From Microcystis wesenbergii FACHB-1317 (GTDB lineage Bacteria; Cyanobacteriota; Cyanobacteriia; Cyanobacteriales; Microcystaceae): a stretch of DNA of 53,178 nt. Positions 26,484 to 35,469 of the stretch are shown here, one piece after another. Position 1 is the stretch's first letter. Every line of letters begins with the position of its first letter. The stretch spans positions 1 to 53,178 of the forward strand of contig NZ_JACJQV010000192.1 of assembly GCF_014696875.1 (NCBI RefSeq), written 5' to 3'. Below the pieces are notes generated by a model that saw nothing but the letters and a program-made list of their open reading frames with translations, did not search any database and was not told where the DNA came from. The translations under genes and the position numbers were made by a program.

Positions 26484-27191
26484 ATGACCCAAAACGGAAG
26501 CTCGAAGTCGATCGTTGTCTCTCCCTCGATCCTATCGGCGGATTTTAGTAAATTAGGAGCCGATATCGAGGCTGTGGATAAGGCAGGAGCCGATTGGATT
26601 CACGTTGATGTGATGGATGGTCGTTTTGTCCCGAATATCACCATTGGACCCCTGATTGTCTCCGCTATTCGTCCCTATACGAAAAAACCTTTAGATGTGC
26701 ATTTAATGATCGTGGAACCGGAAAAATATGTGGCTGACTTTGCGAAAGCAGGTGCTGACATTATTTCTGTTCACGCTGAACATAATGCTTCTCCCCACCT
26801 CCATCGTACTCTTTGCCAAATTCGCGAACTCGGTAAACAAGCGGGTGTGGTATTAAATCCCTCCACTCCCTTAGATTTAATCGAATATGTGCTGCATTTA
26901 TGCGATTTAGTCCTAATTATGAGCGTTAACCCCGGTTTTGGTGGCCAGAGTTTTATCCCGGAAGTTGTCCCCAAAATCCTTCAATTACGCCAAATGTGCG
27001 ATGAAAAAGGCTTGGATCCCTGGATTGAAGTGGATGGCGGCTTAAAACCGGCTAATACTTGGCAAGTTCTCGAAGCGGGTGCTAATGCGATCGTAGCAGG
27101 TTCGGCGGTATTTAATGCCCCTGATTACGCAGCAGCGATCGAAGGTATCCGTAACAGCAAACGTCCCCAACCTCAATTAGCCACCGTTTAA
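26484..27191 (+). CDS. rpe: Ribulose-phosphate 3-epimerase
   Basis: This enzyme interconverts ribulose-5-phosphate and xylulose-5-phosphate in the Calvin cycle and pentose phosphate pathway. The 235-residue TIM barrel has [14 protein letters not shown], the metal and catalytic motif [35 protein letters not shown] and [14 protein letters not shown]. These cover the conserved His and Asp metal ligands and the phosphate-binding loop. It stands alone, with repeats on both sides. Confidence 0.97.
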   Translation: MTQNGSSKSIVVSPSILSADFSKLGADIEAVDKAGADWIHVDVMDGRFVPNITIGPLIVSAIRPYTKKPLDVHLMIVEPEKYVADFAKAGADIISVHAEHNASPHLHRTLCQIRELGKQAGVVLNPSTPLDLIEYVLHLCDLVLIMSVNPGFGGQSFIPEVVPKILQLRQMCDEKGLDPWIEVDGGLKPANTWQVLEAGANAIVAGSAVFNAPDYAAAIEGIRNSKRPQPQLATV

Positions 27192-27224
27192 TTGCCGCAG
27201 GGGTGGGTTAGCTGTTGATTAATT

Positions 27225-27457
27225 AGGGTCTGCTGAAAAAGTTTTTTGTGGGGACAGGGTGTGACCCCCCCTGCCCCCCCGACATCGGGGGGGTGTGGGG
27301 TGTAGGTTTTTACTGATTCCCATCTGGTCAATTACCTAATTTTCAGAGAAAAAGTCCCGTAATTTTCCCACGATCACTCCCATAACTGGTACTTTTTGAT
27401 TGACAAAAAGTCTAAAAGTCTTACCCAACAAGGTTTTTAGATTTATTCAGCCAGCCT
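27225..27457. mobile_element. MITE-like element, copy 2
   Basis: This non-coding element is related to 6306-6521. It starts AGGGTCTGCTGAA and ends TTCAGCCAGCCT, with the same AATTACCTAATTTTCAG core and the same right part. TTAATTA lies outside both ends and may be a 7-bp target duplication. It contains a CCCCCCGACATCGGGGGG palindrome (27266-27298) that also occurs at 26259-26278. Confidence 0.65.
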
Positions 27458-27477
27458 TAATTATCTTAGTATTGGCA

Positions 27478-28284
27478 CTAACCCACTCTGCTGATTTGTT
27501 CTAAAACCTGCTGCCATAAACCCGAATTAGAGACGGCTAAAACTTCGCTAGAATCAGCTTGTAGGGGATTACCAGACCAATCGCTAATTATTCCGCCCGC
27601 ACCTTCAATAATCGGGATTAAAGCACAAAAATCGTAGTATTTCAGGTCTGATTCTAGGATTACCATCGGCATGGCAGTGCAGCCAGTGGCTAACATCATA
27701 TAGTTATAACAATCACCCCCAAAAGCGGTACGTTTACAGACGGTTTGCATCTGACGAGCGATCGCTTGTTGTCGTTCTGTGATAAACATTAAGGGAGTGG
27801 TGGAGGCTAAACAAGCATTTTTTAAGGCAAGTTCTTGATCTTGACAGTAGGGATTAACAATCATCTGGTTATTATAAAGACTCCCTTTTCCCTTCACTCC
27901 TAACCAGCGATCGCCTAAAATCGGTTGATCGACAATTCCTAAAATCGGTTGATTTTCTGCCACTAGGCCGATTAAAGTCCCAAAAATCGGTAATCCTTTG
28001 ACAAAAGAGGATGTGCCATCGATCGGATCTAACACCCAATAACGACCACTTTGGGAGGGAATATTGGCTCCTTCTTCCCTAATAACCCCATCTTCAGGCA
28101 ATTCTCGCCGAATAATCGCCACCATCGCCTCCTCAGCTTCTTGATCGGCGATTGTTACTATTGAGGAAACTTGATCGAGTTTGGTTTCGGTTTCTAGATG
28201 AGGCTGCCGAAAATAGCGCCGGATAATCTCTCCAGACGCGTCCGCTAATTGATGAGCTAGTTGGATAGTGCGATCGATATTCAT
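27478..28284 (-). CDS. hisN: Inositol monophosphatase family protein, histidinol-phosphatase-like
   Basis: This Mg-dependent phosphatase most resembles the HisN type that removes phosphate from histidinol phosphate. Motifs include the metal site VLDPIDGTSSFVKGLPIFGT, IREEGANIP with the activating Glu, and a C-terminal YDFCALIPIIEGAGGIISDW. The ATG at 28284 (268 residues) is preferred over the TTG at 28287. Other inositol-phosphatase family substrates remain possible. The upstream region and first nine codons are duplicated in tandem (see 28261-28524). Confidence 0.85.
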   Translation of the reverse strand: MNIDRTIQLAHQLADASGEIIRRYFRQPHLETETKLDQVSSIVTIADQEAEEAMVAIIRRELPEDGVIREEGANIPSQSGRYWVLDPIDGTSSFVKGLPIFGTLIGLVAENQPILGIVDQPILGDRWLGVKGKGSLYNNQMIVNPYCQDQELALKNACLASTTPLMFITERQQAIARQMQTVCKRTAFGGDCYNYMMLATGCTAMPMVILESDLKYYDFCALIPIIEGAGGIISDWSGNPLQADSSEVLAVSNSGLWQQVLEQISRVG

Positions 28285-28524
28285 CAATAAAAGTTATCCA
28301 TACAGGAAAACAATAATGTTTATTTATGGCAAAGGGGAAGTGGAGGATTTAGCGGAAATTTCCTTATCACCCTAAATCCCTATTGCCTCTTGGATAGTGC
28401 GATCGATATTCATCAATAAAAGTTATCGATACAGGAAAACAATAATGTTTATTTATGGCAAAGGGGAAGTGGGGAGATGGGGGATTTAGCGGAAATTTCC
28501 TTATCACCCTAAATACCCTATTGC
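28261..28524. repeat. 129-bp tandem duplication covering the hisN start
   Basis: Copy A (28261-28389) contains the first hisN codons, the start codon and upstream DNA; copy B (28390-28524) repeats it with a 129-base period and a few changes. In copy B the start codon at 28413 opens a 13-codon frame (MNIDRTIQEAIGI). Any promoter within the unit would be doubled. Confidence 0.85.
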
Positions 28525-28642
28525 TGCGTCGAACCTAGAACTATCAATGGGTAACAGCTTGATTTTGACTCCATAATTAAATTAGTCAACGATCGACTCA
28601 ATCTCAAGACGAGAAAAAATTAATCTATTAGGAGTTTAGCTG

Positions 28643-29095
28643 ATGACGGCTTTTACGGAAAATGACCTAAAAAGGTTAGAAGATTTGATTATCAATGGAC
28701 AAAAAGCGATCGAAACTCGTTTAACCTCTTTGGAGAGTGGACAAAAAGCGATCGAAACTCGTTTAACCTCTCTGGAGAGTGGACAAAAAGCGATCGAAAC
28801 TCGTTTAACCTCTTTGGAGAATGGACAAAAAGCGATCGAGAATAGCATCGGAGAGATCAAAAGAGAAATTCAAGTCCTAGAGATAGGACAGACGGAAATT
28901 AAGGGAGAAATCAGGACTTTAGACGCAAAAATCACGGGTTTAAATGAAAGAGTGCAACTCATCGAGGCATCCGTGGGAAAAATTCCCGATTTAGCCGAAA
29001 AAATTGGGGAAGTAAAAAACTGGAAACAGATCGGTATATCGATTGTGACTGCTTTTGTGGGTGGGGTAATTGGTTGGTTGATTCGGGGAAAATAA
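28643..29095 (+). CDS. Coiled-coil protein with 14-residue repeats and a C-terminal membrane anchor
   Basis: The 150-residue protein carries three near-identical GQKAIETRLTSLES repeats (residues 19-60) encoded by 42-bp DNA repeats, plus a partial fourth. A further amphipathic coiled coil follows, then one helix near the C-terminus (about 128-147, IGISIVTAFVGGVIGWLI). The AGGAG ribosome site eight bases before ATG supports the start. It resembles small cyanobacterial hydrolase-free coiled-coil membrane proteins; no function is known. The near-exact DNA repeats suggest recent expansion, and the repeat number may vary. Confidence 0.75.
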   Translation: MTAFTENDLKRLEDLIINGQKAIETRLTSLESGQKAIETRLTSLESGQKAIETRLTSLENGQKAIENSIGEIKREIQVLEIGQTEIKGEIRTLDAKITGLNERVQLIEASVGKIPDLAEKIGEVKNWKQIGISIVTAFVGGVIGWLIRGK

Positions 29096-29147
29096 AACTA
29101 AGGAATGTAACATAGTATTAAGCATTTGTATATTTTTATTAATTTTT

Positions 29148-29822
29148 ATGGAACAGACAGCTTTAAATCTGATCGCGATTACCGTTTTTTCGATCACTCT
29201 TTCCGTATTTGTCACCCCTTTGCTGTCTATTTCGCCTTTTGTCCCCGCTTTAGCTACTTTTAGCCTCTTGGGATTAGTTACCGTTGATACTCTCACCTTT
29301 AATAACCGGGGCGTGACTTTACTACTGGATGCTCTTTCTCCCAGTAAACACCGTCAAAGAGTTATTCACCACGAAGCCGGACATTTTCTCACCGCTTATA
29401 TTTTAGGCATTCCGATCGCCAGTTATAGTTTGACCGCCTGGGAAGCCTTTCGTCAAGGCCAGGAGGGAGTCGGCGGTGTTCAATTTGACATAGCAGATTT
29501 AGAGCAAAAAGTCAAGAACTTTACTGATTTTCCCGCTTTTTTAGAGCGAATTTCTACGGTGTGGATGGCGGGAATTGCTGCCGAAACCTTAGTTTATGGT
29601 AAAGCAGCAGGGGGAGAAAGCGATCGATTTTATCTGCAATCGGCCTTAAAATTAGCGGGGGTTCCTGAGAATAATTATGCCCAAAAAGAGCGTTGGAGTT
29701 TATTACAGGCAAAAACTCTTTTAGAAAAACAACAGACTGCCTACCAAGCTTTAGTGATAGCTATGGAAAAAAGGGCAAGTGTGGAAGAATGCTGTCGGGT
29801 GATTAGTGAAAGTTTAGTATAA
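29148..29822 (+). CDS. M41-like membrane metallopeptidase without an AAA domain
   Basis: The 224-residue protein has two N-terminal hydrophobic helices (about 5-47) and then a peptidase M41-like domain. The zinc motif is HHEAGHFLTAYILG (H75, E76, H79), and AAETLVYGKAAGGESDRFYL contains a candidate third ligand, an Asp, where FtsH has its Asp. The AAA ATPase module of FtsH is absent. Similar ATP-independent proteins are known in cyanobacteria and plastids. Active-site residues are intact, so proteolytic activity is plausible. Confidence 0.75.
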   Translation: MEQTALNLIAITVFSITLSVFVTPLLSISPFVPALATFSLLGLVTVDTLTFNNRGVTLLLDALSPSKHRQRVIHHEAGHFLTAYILGIPIASYSLTAWEAFRQGQEGVGGVQFDIADLEQKVKNFTDFPAFLERISTVWMAGIAAETLVYGKAAGGESDRFYLQSALKLAGVPENNYAQKERWSLLQAKTLLEKQQTAYQALVIAMEKRASVEECCRVISESLV

Positions 29823-29871
29823 CGGGAAAAGTAATCAGGGATGAATTTGATGATTTCCCCGTTAAATTTTT

Positions 29872-32136
29872 ATGAATAATCAGAGCATTCAGTCCGATCA
29901 GCGATTAGCTTTAATTGTGCGCGGAGCAGTACAAGGAGTCGGTTTTCGTCCTTTTGTTTATCGATTAGCAACGGAATTAAACCTAACGGGTTGGGTGAAT
30001 AATACAGCAGCGGGAGTTTTTATTGAAGTTGAGGGCAATCGAGAAAAACTAGAAACTTTTTTGACTCGATTATCTTTAGAAAAACCACCTCGATCGCTAA
30101 TTGAAAATATTGAGACTCAATGGTTAAATTCTATCGGTTATCAAAACTTTAGCATACGTCATAGCAGCGGCGGTGAAAAAAATACAATTGTTCTGCCCGA
30201 TTTAGCCACTTGTCCCGATTGTTTAGCCGATATTTTTGACCCCAATAATCGTCGTTATCGCTATCCTTTTACTAACTGCACTAACTGCGGTCCTCGCTAC
30301 AGTATTATCGAGAGTTTACCCTATGATCGCAGTGCCACAACCATGAGGGGTTTTAATCAGTGTCCCGAATGTCAAAGGGAATACGAAAACCCTCTAGATC
30401 GCCGTTTTCATGCCCAACCGAATGCCTGTCCTCGTTGCGGACCCCAAATTAGTCTTTTAGACAGTCAAGGCTCTGTATTAGCGGAAAAAGATCAAGCTTT
30501 AATCGCCACTGCTAGAGCAATTGAACAGGGAAAAATTATGGCGATCAAAGGATTAGGAGGATTTCACCTGGTTGTCGATGCAAGAAATACGGAAGCAGTG
30601 CAAAAATTGCGACAACGTAAACAGCGACCGGATAAGCCTTTTGCCGTGATGTATCCTAATCTTGAGTTAGTGAAAAAGCATGGTTATGTCTCTTCTTTAG
30701 AATCGCAATTATTGCAGTCTTCTGCTGCGGCAATCGTCCTGATCAAACAGCGAAAAAATTATCTTTCTGCTGGCGTTTCTCCGGATAATCCCTATCTAGG
30801 AGTCATGTTACCCTATACTCCCCTACACCATCTTTTATTAGCAGAATTAGGCTTTCCTATTGTAGCAACCAGTGGTAATCTAGCCGATGAACCTATCTGT
30901 ATTGAGGAAAAAGAAGCTTTAAAAAAATTAGGAACAATTGCCGATTTATTTCTAGTTCATAATCGTCCCATAGTTCGACCGGTGGATGACTCTATTATCA
31001 GGGAAATGGCAGGAAAAGCGATGATTTTGCGGCGAGCGCGGGGATATGCTCCCTTTCCCATTAAAGTTAATGATGGAGATTTTCCCCCGATTTTGGCTGT
31101 GGGAAGTTATTTTAAAAATACCGTGGCTATCTACCAAAAAAATCAAGTTTTTATCAGTCAACATATCGGCGATTTAGATACGGTTAAGGCTGTCAATCAT
31201 TTTGAAAATATCCTCGATAGTTTAAAAAAATTATACGAGTTTGCACCCGAAGTTATTGCCTGTGATGCTCATCCTGAATATCTAGCGACCAAGTACGCTT
31301 ATAGCTTAAATTTGCCCGTTATTCCCATTCAACACCATTACGCTCACGTTTTATCCTGCATGGCAGAACATCAGCTACGACCTCCGGTTTTAGGGGTTGC
31401 TTGGGATGGAACAGGATACGGTTTAGACGGCACAATTTGGGGGGGAGAGTTTATCCATATTGCTGCCGATTCTTGGCAGCGAGTCGCCCATTTTAAACCC
31501 TGGCTATTACCGGGAGGAGAAAAAGCGGTTAAAGAACCCAGACGAGTGGCTTTAGGATTACTAGAAGTTATGGAAAATACTGATAGGATAAAATCAGCTT
31601 TTAGTGAACAGGAATGGTCTATTTTTAGGCAAATGTTAACCAAAAAAATTAATTGTCCTTTAACTTCTAGTGTCGGGCGTTTGTTTGATGGTGTGGCGGC
31701 GATTCTAGGTTTATGTTATCAATTAAGTTTTGAGGGACAGGCAGCAATGCAGTTAGAATTTGCCCTTGAGGGCATTAAAACGGAGGAATATTATAATTTT
31801 TCTTTATCAGCTGACTCACCCATAGTTATTGATTGGAATCAGCTAATTTTAGGAGTTGTTGAGGATTTAGAAAAACAAGTACAAATCGGCATAATTGCCG
31901 CTAAATTTCATAATAGTTTAAGTGAGATTATTGTAGAAATTGCTCAGAAAATAGGCAGAGAAAAAATTCTCCTGACGGGAGGCTGTTTTCAAAATCGTTA
32001 TCTGACGGAAAGAACAATTAATCGCCTACAAGCTTCGGGATTTCAACCCTACTGGCAGCAAACTGTTCCCACTAATGATGGTGGTATTAGCCTTGGTCAA
32101 ATTATCGGTGCTTTTTCTCAACTTAAACAGTTCTAG
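29872..32136 (+). CDS. hypF: Carbamoyltransferase HypF (hydrogenase maturation)
   Basis: HypF makes the thiocarboxamide precursor of the cyanide ligands of [NiFe] hydrogenase, passing it to HypE. The 754 residues contain an acylphosphatase domain (about 10-95, RGAVQGVGFRPFVYRLA) and two zinc-finger repeats (about 109-185: CPDC, CTNC, CPEC, CPRC). A YrdC-like domain (about 200-380, KGLGGFHLVVDA) and a Kae1-like C-terminal domain with HHYAHVLSCMAEH and GGCFQNRYLTE follow. All four domains appear complete. No other hyp or hox genes are in this window. Confidence 0.96.
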   Translation: MNNQSIQSDQRLALIVRGAVQGVGFRPFVYRLATELNLTGWVNNTAAGVFIEVEGNREKLETFLTRLSLEKPPRSLIENIETQWLNSIGYQNFSIRHSSGGEKNTIVLPDLATCPDCLADIFDPNNRRYRYPFTNCTNCGPRYSIIESLPYDRSATTMRGFNQCPECQREYENPLDRRFHAQPNACPRCGPQISLLDSQGSVLAEKDQALIATARAIEQGKIMAIKGLGGFHLVVDARNTEAVQKLRQRKQRPDKPFAVMYPNLELVKKHGYVSSLESQLLQSSAAAIVLIKQRKNYLSAGVSPDNPYLGVMLPYTPLHHLLLAELGFPIVATSGNLADEPICIEEKEALKKLGTIADLFLVHNRPIVRPVDDSIIREMAGKAMILRRARGYAPFPIKVNDGDFPPILAVGSYFKNTVAIYQKNQVFISQHIGDLDTVKAVNHFENILDSLKKLYEFAPEVIACDAHPEYLATKYAYSLNLPVIPIQHHYAHVLSCMAEHQLRPPVLGVAWDGTGYGLDGTIWGGEFIHIAADSWQRVAHFKPWLLPGGEKAVKEPRRVALGLLEVMENTDRIKSAFSEQEWSIFRQMLTKKINCPLTSSVGRLFDGVAAILGLCYQLSFEGQAAMQLEFALEGIKTEEYYNFSLSADSPIVIDWNQLILGVVEDLEKQVQIGIIAAKFHNSLSEIIVEIAQKIGREKILLTGGCFQNRYLTERTINRLQASGFQPYWQQTVPTNDGGISLGQIIGAFSQLKQF

Positions 32137-32256
32137 ATAGGACAAAATTAACTTCTTGGTTAGGACAGGCAAGAGGTAGTTATAAACCACAGAGACACAA
32201 AGAACACAGAGAGCCGATTTTTTTCTAGACTGTTGGGATTGTCGAAAATTGAGATT

Positions 32257-32547
32257 TTAGCTTAAACGATGCCACTCAACGATTTTATTGCCTACTTTCA
32301 AAATAATTGCTTGACCTAAACCCAGTTCTTGTGTCACATTAACTAGATGGGCGAAATTTTGACGAGTGATTGCTAGTCCCTGCAAACAGGCTAGAAAATC
32401 GAGACAGAGAACCGTAGAAAATTCCCAAGTTTGTCGGTAAACACGGCAATTATCGGGTAAAAAAGCCACAAGAGCGCGAAAATGAGTCAAAGCGGCTTTC
32501 TCAAAATTGGCGCTAGTGCAGTCAAAAGACGAGTGCTGATAGCTCAT
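32257..32547 (-). CDS. Conserved hypothetical protein, 96 residues
   Basis: This small soluble protein has no recognised family. It begins MSYQHSSFDCTSANFEKAAL and contains three cysteines and a moderately hydrophobic centre (WEFSTVLCLDFLACLQGL). It ends KVGNKIVEWHRLS. Composition and codon use look like a real gene. It is divergent from the flavodiiron gene to the right. Confidence 0.55.
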   Translation of the reverse strand: MSYQHSSFDCTSANFEKAALTHFRALVAFLPDNCRVYRQTWEFSTVLCLDFLACLQGLAITRQNFAHLVNVTQELGLGQAIILKVGNKIVEWHRLS

Positions 32548-32912
32548 AAAAACTTTGCCTGATAGGGAGAGAGCAGGGTTTTCCTCAGACTAGCACCTCG
32601 CTTCTGGGGATCACCTTCCCTTTAGAATTTCTCAATAGACTGGCAAATCCCCCCAGAGGAGTATTGTTACCCGCGAACAAATTGCCAGAAGCTAGGTTTC
32701 TTCCCAGAGATAGTGTACTTTAGATATTGATGTCCTTCCGGCTGGCAAGATAACCTATAAATTTTCCCACTCGTCCCCAGCGATAAAAGGCTGTATTTAG
32801 TTAAAAATCAAGTGTTGACTTTGATGCCAAACTTGCCTAGTAAAAAATGATCACAGCCTCAAGTTGCCGCTTAACTACTTGACTAATTAACTGATAACTG
32901 GTAACTAAAATT
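32548..32912. promoter_or_regulatory. Upstream region of the flavodiiron gene with a candidate promoter
   Basis: I see no gene here. TTGACT at 32815-32820 and TAGTAA at 32838-32843, 17 bases apart, could be a sigma-70 promoter for the gene starting at 32913. A short CTGATAACTGGTAAC heptamer stretch precedes the start codon. Confidence 0.4.
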
Positions 32913-34643
32913 ATGAATAATGCAATTGTCAAACCGAGAGATGTACAAGTAGCACCGATCGCCGTCGATACTTTTGTCTTTCGTTCCCGCACTTGGGACC
33001 GGTTAAAATTCGAGATCGAATACGGATTACAAAAGGGAACCACTGCCAATAGTTATCTAATTAAAAGTGAAAAGGTCGCTCTTTTTGATCCACCAGGCGA
33101 ATCATTCTCGGCTATATTTTTAGAGGCTTTAACTAAAAGAATCGATCCGAAAACTATTGATTATATTATCCTCGGTCATGTTAACCCCAATCGTGCCGTC
33201 ACCCTCAAGGCACTTTTAGAAATCGCTCCTCAAGTCACTTTTGTTTGTTCCAATCCGGGGGCAATTTCCCTGAAAAAAATTCTCGAAACCGAAGCATTAA
33301 ATCTGTTCGTTGTCAAGGGGGAAGAAATATTAAATTTAGGAGCAAATCATCAATTAGAATTTATCCCCACTCCTAACCCCCGATTTCCCGATCAACTCTG
33401 TACCTACGACAGTAAAACCGATATTCTCTACACCGATAAATTGTTCGGAGCGCACGTTTGTGGCGACCAAATTTTTGATGAGGGTTGGAGCGTTTATAAC
33501 GAAGATCGGCGTTATTATTTTGATTGTCTCATGGCTCCCTATGCCAGCCAAATTAGCAACGCTTTGGAGAAATTAGCCGCTAAATCGCCCTTATTTTATG
33601 CTGTTGGTCACGGTCCTCTGGTGCGTTACGCGATGCACGAATTGACCCTTTCCTATCAACAATGGTTAGCAGTACAAAAGTATCAAGAGTTGACAATCGC
33701 CCTGATTTATGCCAGTGCCTACGGCAACACCACCACCCTCGCTCAAGCGATCGCCATGGGGATCACGAAAGCGGGAGTAGCAGTCACGGCGATTAATGCC
33801 GAGTTCGCTGAACCGGACGAGATCAAAACGGCGATCGAAAAAAGTGTCGGTTTTATCTTTGGTTCCCCCACTTTGGGAGGACACGCACCGACTCCCATCC
33901 AAACCGCCTTGGGGATTACCCTAGCAAATGGCGATAAAAGCAAGCTGGTGGGAGTTTTTGGCTCCTACGGTTGGAGTGGGGAAGCGGTCGATCTTTTAGA
34001 AGGTAAATTCCGGGATGGCGGTTATCGCTTCGGTTTTGAGCCAATTCGGGTTAAATTTAAACCCACGGAGGCAATTTTAAAGACCTGTGAGGAAGCAGGA
34101 ACCGATTTCGCTCAAGCAGTCAAAAAAGCTCGCAAAAGCAGACAACCGAAAACTAATGTTAACCAATCCCAAAGCGATCGGCGATCGCAGGCTTTGGGCC
34201 GTTTGGTGGGTTCTCTCTGTATCGTCACCTGCGAATTGGGAGAATTGCGCGGCGCCATGTTAGCCTCTTGGGTATCGCAAGCGACGTTCACACCCCCCGG
34301 ATTGACTATTGCCGTGGCGAAAGAACGAGCGATCGAGTCTCTGCTTTATAGCGGTACGCCTTTTGTCCTTAATATCCTCCAAGAAGGTGAACATTTGGCT
34401 TTAATGAAGCATTTTCTTAAACCTTTTTCCCCCGGAGAAGATCGTTTTGCTAATATCGAAACCACTAAAGCTGAGAACGGTGGGCCGATTCTGGCCGAAG
34501 CGCTCGCTTATCTGGAATGTCGGGTAGAACAACGAATGGAGTGCGGTGATCATTGGCTGCTTTATGCGATCGCAGAAAAAGGCAAGGTTTTACACCAGGG
34601 TTTAACCGCCATCCATCATCGCAAATCCGGCAGTTATTATTAA
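32913..34643 (+). CDS. Cyanobacterial diflavin flavodiiron protein, non-canonical iron site (Flv1/Flv2 class)
   Basis: The family reduces O2 to water using electrons from photosystem I, as Flv1/Flv3 (or Flv2/Flv4) pairs. The 576 residues comprise a beta-lactamase-like domain (1-250), a flavodoxin domain (about 260-400, LIYASAYGNTTTLAQAIAMG) and a C-terminal flavin reductase-like domain (about 425-576). The usual iron-ligand motif HxExDH reads HVNPNR, and the later Asp ligand is Lys in LYTDKLFG. Such losses mark the Flv1 and Flv2 classes. With no flv4 next to it, Flv1 is the better guess. Its last 282 bases are duplicated at 35963-36244. Confidence 0.92.
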   Translation: MNNAIVKPRDVQVAPIAVDTFVFRSRTWDRLKFEIEYGLQKGTTANSYLIKSEKVALFDPPGESFSAIFLEALTKRIDPKTIDYIILGHVNPNRAVTLKALLEIAPQVTFVCSNPGAISLKKILETEALNLFVVKGEEILNLGANHQLEFIPTPNPRFPDQLCTYDSKTDILYTDKLFGAHVCGDQIFDEGWSVYNEDRRYYFDCLMAPYASQISNALEKLAAKSPLFYAVGHGPLVRYAMHELTLSYQQWLAVQKYQELTIALIYASAYGNTTTLAQAIAMGITKAGVAVTAINAEFAEPDEIKTAIEKSVGFIFGSPTLGGHAPTPIQTALGITLANGDKSKLVGVFGSYGWSGEAVDLLEGKFRDGGYRFGFEPIRVKFKPTEAILKTCEEAGTDFAQAVKKARKSRQPKTNVNQSQSDRRSQALGRLVGSLCIVTCELGELRGAMLASWVSQATFTPPGLTIAVAKERAIESLLYSGTPFVLNILQEGEHLALMKHFLKPFSPGEDRFANIETTKAENGGPILAEALAYLECRVEQRMECGDHWLLYAIAEKGKVLHQGLTAIHHRKSGSYY

Positions 34644-34715
34644 CTCATGGTGACGGTCAAGGGATCGCAAAAAACAAGGGTTTCAGCTGATCCCGAAAGT
34701 GAACAATACTCTCCC

Positions 34716-35198
34716 CTATCCTTCTGCTACTGTTTGTAAAACAAGATCAATAAATTTCTGGCTGTAGTATATGCCTTGTTGTTGCATCGTTTCTATGTAA
34801 GGTTTGACTGCAGCGATCTTTCCCAACTGTTTTGCTTTAATTAAAATACCGATCGAACCTGTAATTGGAATATTGAGAGATTTACACACCTGACGAGCAG
34901 CTAATTCATCGATAAGCACTAAAGAGGCTTTTTGTTCTAGTGCAAGGACGATGACTTCTGATTCTCCTCGATCTAGAGTCGGTAATAGTAAGGAAACCTG
35001 CTGTTGAGAGGCGATTTCTCGGACAGAAATCCACTGTTCTCGTAATAGATCGATCGAGCCAGTTTTGTCTTGATCGTAAGTGCTGATTTCAAGAGCTACT
35101 GCCTTAGGAATAACGATGCTTTTAACTATTTCTTGTAAAAGACCGAGTTGACCAATTCGCGCAAAAGCGATGAGGGGAGTAGCGTTACTTACAATCAT
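34716..35198 (-). CDS. DUF3368 PIN-like toxin
   Basis: The 160-residue protein matches the DUF3368 group of PIN-related nucleases found in toxin-antitoxin pairs. It starts MIVSNATPLIAFARIGQLGLLQEI, has LDRGESEVIVLALE in the middle, then VLIDELAARQVCKSLNI and GSIGILIKAKQLG. The first acidic residue of the PIN motif appears as Asn (SNATPL), so activity is uncertain. It overlaps its partner gene by 14 bases. Confidence 0.8.
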   Translation of the reverse strand: MIVSNATPLIAFARIGQLGLLQEIVKSIVIPKAVALEISTYDQDKTGSIDLLREQWISVREIASQQQVSLLLPTLDRGESEVIVLALEQKASLVLIDELAARQVCKSLNIPITGSIGILIKAKQLGKIAAVKPYIETMQQQGIYYSQKFIDLVLQTVAEG

Positions 35199-35469
35199 CA
35201 GGCTCCAGTTTTTCTATTCCCTTTAATTCAACCGCTAACGCCGATTCGTCATAATCGAACAATACAATCCCTTTTTTAGACAAAATATCCATAAATTCTA
35301 GGCGATTAATTCTCGCTAATTCCGCCGCTTTTCCTAAAGAAAGTCGCTTTTCTTGAAAATAATAAATAGCGGCCAGAAGTTTAATTTCTTGACCGAGTTC
35401 ATCAATTCCTATTTTTAAAGCGGCAAGAACATCGGGAGAAAATTCTAGATTTAATATTTCATTTTTCAT
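35185..35469 (-). CDS. UPF0175 family antitoxin
   Basis: The 94-residue protein has the UPF0175 pattern: AAIYYFQEKRLSLGKAAELARINRLEFMDILSKKGI, a helix-turn-helix-like segment usual in antitoxins paired with DUF3368. It lies first in a two-gene unit and overlaps the toxin gene by 14 bases. It probably neutralises the toxin and autoregulates the promoter upstream of 35469; that is inferred from the family. Confidence 0.82.
   Translation of the reverse strand: MKNEILNLEFSPDVLAALKIGIDELGQEIKLLAAIYYFQEKRLSLGKAAELARINRLEFMDILSKKGIVLFDYDESALAVELKGIEKLEPDDCK

Noticed and set aside
33666-33943. Minus-strand frames within the flavodiiron gene
   Set aside because: They lie opposite the flavodoxin domain, which has clear motifs and normal codon use on the plus strand.
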